A stretch of DNA of 64,000 nucleotides. Origin: Tomocerus qinae (taxonomy: Eukaryota > Arthropoda > Collembola > Entomobryomorpha > Tomoceridae). A model generated the notes under the pieces. The model was not told the DNA's origin and ran no database searches. It saw nothing but the letters and a program-made list of their open reading frames with translations. Location: assembly GCA_020055645.1 (NCBI GenBank), contig CM034547.1:66560884-66624883 (forward strand). The letters run 5' to 3'. A program made the position numbers and the translations under genes. Numbering within the stretch: position 1 is the stretch's first letter; each line of letters starts with the position of its first letter. Below, in pieces: positions 1 to 10,593 of this stretch.

Positions 1-979
1 TTATAGGACTAGTAAGAGAATTTTGCTGCTGTTTAAAAAACCAGTCAGTCTGCCAGAAACTTGTCAGATATGTACAGGGTAGTGGGAAAACAAATCCATT
101 TAAGGGACAAAACTCTTTCTTAAAAGACTTCTAAGGGCTATCTCAGTTTATTTTGCAGTGGCCAACAAAACTTGCTTCTGTCATCGCTTTAAGTCATCTG
201 ATTGATTTCAATGTATGTAACAATATTATTTATTGTTTCCGAAAATTTTTTGATTTTGGAATCAAAATCATTTGCATTAATGGTTTCTACCCTGGTGTGC
301 GTTACTGTTTGGAAAGAAAAGATTGTAATCTATCTTGTTATGGAAGGGGTTAAATTTTTCTCCAGTCCCCTCTCAACCGCCTTGTATGGCGCTAATAATG
401 GTATGAATAATGGGAAACAATAAGCCAGTTTATGCAGGAGCAAACAGGTTTCAGATAACTATCCAACCGTATAGCAGTTTAACAGTGGATGCGTACGTCA
501 TAGACTACTAAATCATCATGCGTCTGAGTAGACGTATCTAATCCTAATTATTCCCACTTTAATATGTATTTTCTTGATTGCTAAGTGTCTTAGCAAGGTA
601 TATGCACAAAATAAATTCGCATTCTCGGTAAATCATGTTTTATTTTGGATTCTAAACATTGTAGAGTATAAAGGGAAAAGTTCGGTTTACAGGTTAAATT
701 TTATCAGATTGGGTATACATACACAATAAATATATTTTATCTATTTTAATTAGCCATTACTTTTTGTGTACTGTAAAGTATACACTAAGAGCTAAAATCG
801 AAAAGATTAGCCAATAACAGGTATAATTCAGGTAACAAGATATTCGCAAAGAACGCATTAACTATAGACATGCATATAAATGTAACATAACAGACGCGGA
901 TATAACAATAGTAGGCTTTCACAGAGGTAATGGTATTATTGCCGTCAATGTACATGTAATATAATATTTGACAGCTTTT
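1..979. other. non-coding sequence downstream of clip protease 1
   Basis: AT-rich sequence with only short, unrelated open frames and no codon pattern or motif I recognise. It holds the 3' flank of the minus-strand protease that stops at 980. I see no convincing gene. Confidence 0.5.
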
Positions 980-3088
980 CTAAGGTTCTAGATTATCCAA
1001 AATCCAGTTTTTATACCTGCTCACCCTTGAATAAACACCTGGGAGTCCTCCCACGCCGCATTGAACAGGACCAAATGATACAACTCCCAGCTGAAAATAT
1101 TTTATGTTTCTACGATTTTCATCTTTCAATTGTATAGGAAGGACTAAACATCCTCCGCTGTCTCCGCTGCACGAATCGTGATTCTTTACACCACCCGCAC
1201 ACAACTGCGTTGAAAAAAGGACAAAAAGCAATCAATGAAAATCATTGTATCAATTTATATCAAGCATTAAAAATAACAACCTGTAGATCGGTAATAGCAA
1301 TCCTGGAACTGTAATTTTTTTGACACTCCTCATTAGAGACAATAGGAAGGAGAACTTTCTGCAAAATTTTACTCCCTTCAGCTTTGTCTGTTTATAGAAG
1401 AAGATATTTTAGTAAGAAATTAGCTATATCTGTGCAAAATGACACGTTTATCAATTGTAATGTAAATATACTCCATTTAGTCCGTCCCCATCCAGTCACA
1501 TATCCCTTTTTCCCAACAAATTGTGACAAATCTTCGCTGCGAAGATAATGCTCTATTTTGTACTCATGAGCAAAAGGTAAACAGATAGGGCGAATGAATG
1601 GTGTATCAAAGGAAATATCCCTGTCCACGCGTATGAGTTCTATGTCGTTGGATTTATCATCGGTGTTGTAGTCTTTGTGAGGAATCACTTTTTCTATTCC
1701 GTAGTCTTCAACTCGCGAACAAAGATTCAGAGAGTTGCAATCCAATTCTGTTTCAGTGTTATATTCACCTAGTCTCACAACAGACCTAGACACACAGTCA
1801 TTAATATTACTCCTCATTTGAATAATGTACAATCAATGAAGTTTGTAATTTCCGTTTTATATTATATGTACGGCTCTATTTCACTCGAGTCTATTTCTTC
1901 GGTGCAATGTGCCTAGAAAACGAAATCATTTCATCAATTAGAATCTTAGTCTATTAAAGAATTAAAGTAGATGTAGTTTCTTACGGCAAGCAAGATGTAT
2001 CTTTTTGAGATGATCGCAGCTCCACAGTAGAATTCTGTTACATTTGATTCACCTCCTATAGCTAAAGACAGTTGACACTTCAAAAACTGCAATGAAACTT
2101 TATTGCTAAAAAATTGAAACTTACATCTGTAACCAATTCGGGCCATCCAAGGGTATTCACCTATTGTAAATGGAGATAATTAGTGCTACGGTGGACAAAG
2201 CTTTTATTTATCTTTTATTTATTTTAGAATGTTTTATCTGTACCGTGATCAGCGTTTAGTCCTCCGACAATGCGATCGGAACTCAAGGGATTGCCACAAT
2301 CTTTTAACGGAGGCAAAAGACGAAAGTTCTTATGAATTTGTTTTCCAAATCTGTCCAAAGGCTGCAGAGAAGGATCATCTACATTTTTGTTGCCTTCCGA
2401 GATGTTATTTGGGGATACTTTATCTCTGGTATTAAAACCAATTGGGTTGCCTTCATCCGTGGGATACACAATGGCTCCCATGTTGTAATTATTACGATTG
2501 GTAGCCGGTACATGAGAATTAGACTGTACGTTGTATTTGTATTTACTATCCTCTCTTAAATCAGTCAGGGCACAGCAGATCTGAGTATCATTTTTAAATT
2601 AATACTAAAAATTCATTTATGACTTAAATCCGATAGAATTGTGTCTACCGTTGGGTTTTCGAAATCTCTTTCACAAGTAAGATTTTGCAAAAGACGAATT
2701 TCAGCTCTGGTGATATCTCGGGACTTGAGAATTTGCAGCAGACGGGGGCATTCTTCAAACGGGACACATTGTCCATCAGCATGTCCTCCCGCGAAAGAAT
2801 TAGCATTGCATAGCTCTGCAGTAAATACAGAAACAAAACTGATTTTATGGACACTATGCAAATTAAAATTGAGACATTCATTAATTTTTTGCGGACATAA
2901 ATCTTGTTTATCTTTATACTATAAGATAAATTAAGAGTAAATACGTAAAAAAAAAGTATTACGAATTACACAAGTAAGATAAAATAAATGAATCCCGTCT
3001 TACGTGAAACGGAGTTCCGAAACTGAATACTAATTATGAGAATGAAAACCAGTTGTTTGAAATTCTTTCCTCTCCCACATTCTGTCAT
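980..3088 (-). CDS. clip-domain trypsin-like serine protease (paralogue 1)
   Basis: Secreted zymogen of the arthropod clip-protease (CLIPB-like) family that acts in extracellular cascades such as prophenoloxidase or Toll activation; the exact role is unknown. Nine exons, all in frame: 3088-3004, 2815-2649, 2580-2244, 2160-2125, 2061-1985, 1912-1872, 1785-1472, 1387-1281, 1204-980 (462 aa). The start gives a hydrophobic signal peptide. A six-cysteine clip domain spans residues 31-87, followed by a long linker. Predicted activation cleavage is R187/IVGG. The catalytic triad is His236 (AAHC), Asp295 (NDIEL) and Ser404 (GDSGG). Asp398 in the S1 pocket predicts cleavage after Arg or Lys. The extra Cys264-Cys270 loop is typical of CLIPB enzymes. 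Oddity: the Pro after GDSGG is Cys407. It is a tandem paralogue of the gene at 5412-7704, with the same exon phases. The family call is secure; the exon model rests on splice-site reading. Confidence 0.9.
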
Positions 3089-3129
3089 TTTGACTGACAC
3101 TAAAAGTGTAATCGTATTAGAATGGACAA

Positions 3130-3137
3130 TTTATATA
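3130..3137 (-). promoter_or_regulatory. possible TATA box of clip protease 1
   Basis: On the minus strand this reads TATATAAA, 42 bp upstream of the start codon at 3088. That spacing would give a transcription start roughly 15 bp before the ATG. In AT-rich DNA such a match can arise by chance. Confidence 0.3.
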
Positions 3138-3142
3138 TAATG

Positions 3143-5411
3143 TTATCACTTTTGTGTAAGACCAGAAATCATGGTTCAGACAAAACAAGTTGGATTTATG
3201 ATGAGATTCGAGTGGAATGTGTGTTAAAGTGTACGAAGAGTGACCTCATAATATTGTAAGGCATCTGTAGAGTTCTCCAGTCTTTTGTTCCTTTCGTTGG
3301 CTCTCTATCCTATAATTCTTACAGCATAGAAGTGTGGATTGCACACCAAAAAAGTTGTCTTCGCAGGCAGGATTCTAGTATAATTACATCTACATAATTA
3401 TTATTATTATACGGATCTGTCCACTTTTTGTGTTCTGAATAAATATGAATAACAATGCTGGGCTTCCTTCCCTGCTACTATCACACACACTTCACATGCA
3501 TAGGCAAATTGATATTGTGAAGTAGGTATAGCTATATAATCTGGACAATAGTGGGAGTGATGCTATTGTGATAAATCGTGAGGATGTAACGAACTCACAC
3601 AAACAACTAAAGGTTGGTTAAGATTGCAAGATCACATAGGTACGTGTAATGTGATCTTCTGCTGCAAGTGAAAAATAAACTAGTGTGTAAAAATGAAGTA
3701 GTGTCATCTTTAAGGATAACAATCTGTACAAAATCTGATCTGATGCGCAGTAATGCTATTTAAATTTATGTAGATGCGGATAGATCGAGTTGCTCTGCCA
3801 TTGTTTCTTTAACAAGTGAATTATTTTCCGTCTAAGAAGCACGGACTGAGTGACAATTCCAGCTTACAAATTAGCAGACTGACTGACTATGTAATAGATC
3901 TAAAATCTATTATATTTTTAGCATACCTGTTCTAAACATTTTTATGTCTCTTCGGCAATTTTTATGAATGTGGGCACAGCGTCAGTACACATTGGTATAT
4001 GGACTATTAGGGTATATTCAAGTTTTCGTGACAAAATTGTGGCTGTCGACTCGCACTTTGAATTTGATCGCAAAAAAGATATGAGCTAATTTTTGCTGAG
4101 ATTCATGGCACGAGTTGCATGCTTTACTTATGATATGAATAAGTAGTATAGTAATTAAAGTAATCATCTAAGCTGTATATATCTTATATAAATCTAATTT
4201 CTCTGTATGGACCTAGATTTAACAGGTAAACGTTTTGAACGTAGGAAACCAACGATTTGGGATGGTATCCGGATTGTGTAAAGCTTTTGTTAATAACACT
4301 AGATAATGTGCATTTTCTATTAGGTACATATCTGTACATATGCATAGGGTACTTCTGGGTATTTAATTTACGGTATTTTATCATAATATGCTAAGGAGAA
4401 ATAATAAAAGTATTTTTAAAATTTTTTTACATGGATAAATTACATCATGGTTATATTTGTTTATTATGTCGATGCAGTATACAGGTATTTTGTGATTAGG
4501 TACCTCCTCTAATATTAGCTGTTTCGTCAGACTCATCCTATATTGTACAGCTACCTAACCTGCACTGTGATGATGACTCTCTTTGTCGTGATATCATCTT
4601 CATTTATTTAATTTTTATAAACAATAGCTTTTGCTCAGTAGTACTCTATATGCAAGAGTGATCCTTGTACTCACAATTCACTTATATATAATATCACGCA
4701 CGTTTTATCTGAGGTATAATTCTCTGGGGCCCTGAGGCACAGCATTTCCTATTTTGTCTAATGCAAATAAATTGGATTGGGATAATATTGCATCCAGTAC
4801 TGTTAGCATAGTTCATTAAAATTGTCTGCAATTCGGAAATAAATCCAGAATGCCAATTTGTTATTAAGCAGAAACTTATTGATATTTTGCCGTTTACTTT
4901 CATGACGAGGATTGGAGCCAGTATTAGTATCGCTCGTATTATAAATCTGCAAATTGCTCTACATTGTCTACATTCTATGAGAAATACATTTTAGCTGTTC
5001 ACAACTTCGTACTTACTGATACAACTTGTTTTTACAATAAGTAAAGTGTCAAAAAGATTTCGTTTAAAACAAGCACTTTTGCAGATGAAATTTTTCGAAT
5101 TTGTACATAGGTCCCAAAAATAATTTCTACCAACGAATAAATTGATTTTTTCTACAAGGGCATGGTCATGAAAAGAATTGGTAAGGAAAGATAATATTCG
5201 CTTGGCTACTAAATGGAGATTTAATAATAATTTATTGTCTTAATATGTACTGCCTGCACATTGGTCAACTGAGATATTTGACTAATAATGTTGAGACTTG
5301 CAAGATCATTTTATGACGGTTAGTGTAAATAACAATATAGAGTAATAAAATACTATTTATGAGGTTTTTGTAACGAGTTAGTTAACAACATGTATTATTT
5401 ATAACTTAGTT
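3143..5411. other. intergenic sequence between the two clip proteases
   Basis: No exon-like frame, repeat or RNA gene recognised. The open frames near 4184-4384 and 4694-4903 show no family signature and look incidental. Confidence 0.5.
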
Positions 5412-7704
5412 CTAAGGCTCGATATTGTCCAAAATCCACTTCAGATATTGGGAAACCCTATTGTAGACTCCAGGAAGACCTCCGATCCCACACTGTACAG
5501 GTCCGAATGACACCACGCCAAATTGGAACATCTTACTGATACTGTTAGGGATATCAACCTAACAAAGATAGAATATAATTTTATGCTATTGATGTACATA
5601 TATTTTTTTTTTATTTTCTAAAAATAATAACCCACATTTTCCATCAATGGACCTCCACTGTCTCCGCCGCAAGAATCTTTGTTTGTCTCTCCACCAGCAC
5701 ACATCTACGCATGATCATGAGAAAATCTATTTTATTTCACTGGACGTAAATTCTACATAATGTAGTCTAGCAAGCGTAAGAATAATTATTTTCGCTCTGC
5801 ATTTTATTGACATAAGTATTTGTACCTGGTTTTCGGTAATCACCACTCTTCGCTTGTAAATCTCTTGGCAGTTACTGTTGGAAATTATTGGAAGCTTGAC
5901 TTCTAATAGCTGAACACTTCCTTCCGCCTTACCTTCATTTCATTTAGATACAAATGAGTATTGAGAACTATGTTATGAAAATCAAAATTAACTTACTCCA
6001 TTGAGTTCTTCCCCATCCAGCAACATAACCTTGACCTGAGGTCGACCGTAAAGAAAAAGGTATACCATATTCCCTCATAAAAGGTAAGCAAACAGGACGA
6101 ACAAAATCTGAAAAGCAACAACATCGTAAAAATACGTACACCATTATCTGAAAATACTTTGATCAAAGGAAATCTAATTGTTTACATGATTCGAAAGAAA
6201 TATCCCGGTTGACCCTAATAAGACTGATGTCGTTTTGTTTTGAAGACGAACTGTAACTTTCATGTGAAATGACTTTTTCAATTTGATAATCTTGTGGCTT
6301 GGAACAAACATTCCCCAAATCAGGATTGCAATCTTCTAACACACTCGTGTCGTGTTCTCCGAGACGGACTTCTGCTCTGAAAACATCAAAGAAAACCTTC
6401 AAAGTTAATTGCATTGCAAATTGGTTTCAAAGTTTCAATTTGAATAACTTACAGCATGAAATTGTCGTCAAACCCTTTAGTGCAGTGACTGGCCTAAAGA
6501 AATTATTGCAGTTATAGTAAATCTACTAATCGAAATACGAATTCAGTTAATGAATTCAGAATTGGTATTGCGTTAATTTTAAAAAACGAATATAAAATTT
6601 ACCGTGATGATGTAACGCGAATTGATAACCTTTATTGACACAAAAAGTAAAGTTAATAATACAATACATTTTAAGATATAATACGTATTAGGAATTATAT
6701 AGGAATTACCGTCCCTCCGCAATAATATGAAATTACTCCGGTATTTTTATCTAGAAATTCAGAACCATGATCATATTGATTAAAAGACCAATGTAAGCGA
6801 AACCAATTTGTTGAAAAGCTTTACTTTTACTATTTATAATTTACTTTTATATCCAATTCTTGCCATCCACGGATAAGTGCCGTGAGAAACGTTTTTACCC
6901 CCAATGATCCTGTCCTGAACTACAGAAAGACTGCATGATTTCAATTCAGGGATTAATCTGAAGTTAGGATGATTACGTAAGTCGACATCATGATGTATCT
7001 CTGGGGCTTTAGATGTTGTCGTTGTTGTCTTTTCTGTCACTGAGAACGTTGCAGAATGGTCTACCAATAACGATTCGTTTATCGCTGGATTGATTATGTT
7101 CGTTAAGGGACAACAGACCTACAATACAGTACAATATAATTTTCTGTTGAGCTTAGAATTTCTAATCATTGTTGCATCTATTTGAGTGCTTGCAGTTAAG
7201 GATAGGTACACAAAAGCGTGGAGGTAACAATTTAAATCGACACAGAAAAGGTACATGCTTTTAGAATTTCCTGGCACTATTTTTCGTGTGAAACTTACAA
7301 TGGGTTCTGACTCTGGATCCGTAACACAAGTGAGACGTTGTAGCATGACAAGATTTCGTCTTATTTTTGAGATTAAGTACTCAAACAGAATCGGACATCG
7401 AGTGATCTTTACACAATCTCCGACTTGTTTATTAATAGATCTGCATTGGACTGTCATCACAAATCAAAATTACATCGTTAATGCCAAAACAAAACATATT
7501 TGTATTAATCCTTATTGTAAACTGTATTCTGTATGTGTTCCATGTTTCAAAAATGTTATGTCGATCCTAAAAGTGTAGAAGTTGATTAATCAAACAAATC
7601 TCTAATAAGAAAGGGCTTAATTGCTTACGTGAATGAATTTCCTTTGCAAAACAAATTAGTATACAGATCACTGTCAAACTCTTTAAATTCTTGAAGAAAT
7701 CCAT
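5412..7704 (-). CDS. clip-domain trypsin-like serine protease (paralogue 2)
   Basis: Second secreted clip-domain protease zymogen, head to tail with paralogue 1. Eleven exons, in frame: 7704-7629, 7450-7299, 7118-6845, 6750-6710, 6629-6603, 6493-6453, 6376-6186, 6107-5997, 5932-5826, 5704-5636, 5558-5412 (411 aa). It has a signal peptide, then a six-Cys clip domain from Cys28 to Cys79 ending in the VCC motif. Predicted activation is at R146/IIGG. The triad is His193 (in ASHC rather than AAHC), Asp253 (NDISL) and Ser356 in a normal GDSGGP. Asp350 predicts trypsin specificity. The Cys220-Cys228 loop supports CLIPB. It has two introns that paralogue 1 lacks, inside CGG-T/VINSRY and after the active serine. 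The donor after MEN is GTGGGT, a weaker splice site, so the border at 5636 is the least certain. Confidence 0.88.
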
Positions 7705-8930
7705 GTTTATTGTAAAGTTCTGAGTATTTACACACACCTCTCTTGAATTAGTTGCGAATTGTGAATAGGCAAAAACTTTAAAAGGACTAGCCTAGTCTAA
7801 ATGATATTAATAGTTGCTTTCAATAAATCTCATTGGGCCTACTTTTAATATTCTTCAAGAAAATCCGTATTTGGATCTACTGAAGATACAAAAAGAAATG
7901 CACTTCCTATACAATCTATGCAACAGTTAGAAATTAACAACGTTGAACTAGTTAATTTGGTTGGTAGCAAGAAATCAGTTAGTGGAAACTGCTATCTGAC
8001 TAACACTGTTTGGAAATATCATAGAAGAAGAGATTTGAAGGAACAGCGGAGCGGCTGTTGCCTGTGGTGGACGGAAAGCTGAAATAAATGAAGATGCAGA
8101 GATTGATTTCCATGAAACGAATTATTGTGTAGGGTCGAGGAGATGTGCACATCTAGAACTTAGTATTCAGTTCACACACTTGCATTATTCGTGCCATACA
8201 ACACAATAGAAAGATACAAAAAATGCTTATAGAGCTACATAATAATGACCGTTTTGTTTGTCTATACTTTATGAGCAAAAAGTGATTATGCTATGCCTAT
8301 AGTACGTTTCATTAGCAATATGCTTGCTGGATACATCAAAATTTCCCTTCGTAAGTCTTGTACTTAGCAACATGCACATACATGGTCAGGTTGTTATAAG
8401 GTATAGGTATAAGACCTCTCATCCGCATTAGCTATGAATATTAATAGTACAAAAATGTATTTTTCTGAATTGTCTATACGAAATGGAACTATGCACAAAG
8501 TCATGAACTGATGTGCGTAATAATATTTGGAATTATTCCTTGGCTTTTCCCAATGCCTACATTTTTGCATTGCAAATACTGAATTATGCCAGAAACCATT
8601 CCTCTACCTGTGCGCTTTGTACCTGCCTCTTAGTCTGTTCTAGGCACCAAGGAATTACATCCATTTATTAGTAGTAACTACGTAGTACAACTAATAATTA
8701 TATACGCATCAATTAAGTATGGTACTAAAAAAGATATGCTAGAGATTGTGGTATCTCTTACATCCGTTTTATGGCCATCCTCTTGCCTGTTTCTGATGAA
8801 AGCATGCTTTATTATGCTATCCATCCTCTTCTTGGATTAAATATAATATACTATTGTGTACCCTATTAATGATATTACATTATTGTGACTTGTCTTAGGG
8901 AATTGTGAATATATGGTGGAAGAGGGAGCC
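7705..8930. other. intergenic sequence
   Basis: AT-rich sequence upstream of clip protease 2. I see no gene or repeat with recognisable borders. Confidence 0.5.
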
Positions 8931-8939
8931 AAGCACGTA

Positions 8940-9165
8940 TGCAGAACTGAGTTTCGGAGGGGGCTAGATTTCCAATAGATATTTTAAGTGAAAATTTTTG
9001 GCATTTTTTGAAGGAAATGAGTCAAAAATGGCCTAAAAATGGCAAATAATCGCGCGGGGCGCGAAATTTTTTGCTATTTTGAGAAAAAAATTCTCTTTTT
9101 CTTGGATTTCGGGGGGGGGGGGCTTCAGCCCGTAAAGCCCATCCCTAAATACGTCCTTGGAGGGA
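8940..9165 (+). repeat. dispersed repeat fragment, copy 1
   Basis: This GC-shifted block contains a run of ten or more G and the phrases TTTTTGGCATTTTTTGA and AATGGCAAATAATCGC. It matches, in reverse orientation, the block at 46920-47125 in the same order of phrases. The two copies are diverged by scattered substitutions and small gaps. It probably derives from an old mobile element; I see no terminal repeats or coding part. Confidence 0.6.
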
Positions 9166-9881
9166 GCTATAAAAATTGAAATGGGTCTAAATATGATGAT
9201 ATAATGTAATGCATTGAAGTGGAGATACAGCTACACATGTCTACCTAGGGTTTTTATATTACATGAATTATATAGCACCATTATGGTAACATTTATTTAT
9301 ATTCTGGTTTAAATGTGCTAGAATCTATGTGAAATGATGTGTTGATTGCAAAAAAAATGTCAGATAGGTATTGATTGCAAAAAATACTCCAGAGACCATT
9401 GCGTACATTTCCAAGAAATTTAGAATTTTTGATATATATAATACCATTTTTACTTTTGCAATAATCTGTTGAATTAAGTACAGGTGTGTGTGGTAAAGGG
9501 AAAATATTATGATTGGCATTTTCAGGATTTTTCTCTGCTGACTGGCTTGATGTGAATTTAGATACTTATCCTATTAATCTATGACGCACGAGAGAGAACA
9601 GCTCAGAAAAGAACAATAAACTCTGCTAAAGTCAATTTTATTGCTACCTCTACCCCATGCTTTAATATTTAACATCCGTATGCATTGGAATCTTCACTTG
9701 GATATTTCAGGTACCATTTATTACACCTATATTATACCCAGAATCCACTGCTGAATGGAGAGAATTGTACAGCTAAAGATTAAAGGTACAGAGAATTAAT
9801 TATGTCTGCTAGGTAAACATGTAACAAAATTCATTTCTGTACAGGATAGTTTTCTTGCTTTTTGGAATGATATAGTTTTAT

Positions 9882-10305
9882 GTAAATTGGTCCTAGTTAA
9901 CTGGTCTTCAGGCTAAAAAGTTAACTGTATTCCAGCTAATAAGTAAACCGGTGTTTATCAATTAGCAACTAGTCCTCTGGCGTAAGTAAACTGATCTTGC
10001 TAAAAACCAATGGCCTTCCTGCTTATCATAAACTTTAGAAGGCATTCCTCGTACTATCAACCGAATTTTGAGTTGACTTATTTCAAGTTCTATTATTTTA
10101 GAAGACCAGTATACTTTCAAGGAAGAACCAGTTGGTAATCGCCTAAGACCAGTTTAAGTTTTGCATGAAGACCAGTTTACTTGCATGAGCGGACCAGTTG
10201 CTTATTAGTAATTTACCGGTTTACTTTTGACTGGAAGACCAGTTGGTTTTTAACAAGACCATTTTACGTTTGACCCAAAATACCAGTTTACTAGGACCAA
10301 TTTAC
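9882..10305. repeat. fold-back/MITE-like inverted repeat built of GTAAACTGGTCTT subrepeats
   Basis: The two ends are inverted copies (GTAAATTGGTCCTAGT at the left, its complement at the right). Each arm of about 200 bp is a run of diverged copies of a 13-18 bp motif like GTAAACTGGTCTT, in opposite orientation on the two arms. The element is imperfect and probably old. No clear target duplication is visible (TTTAT left, GCCAC right). No coding capacity. Confidence 0.65.
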
Positions 10306-10593
10306 GCCACACACACAGGCCACCATATATATTACTACATGTTTGTAAGCATGATGATTACTTGGATTATCACATTATCAGGAAAGCTAATGGTAAACAC
10401 TATTTCGGTTATTTTAAAACATTCTGGTACATATTACTTGACTCTTGCTTAATATCAAAACTACCTCCTCCGCAGCCGTTTGTTGGTGCACAAAGGACAT
10501 AAACATATTCCCCATTGGCAGTCAAAATCGGCTCGAACACTTCAGAACCATTGAAGAAATCTGTATCGACTAGGTAGGGGTGACAAATAGCTT

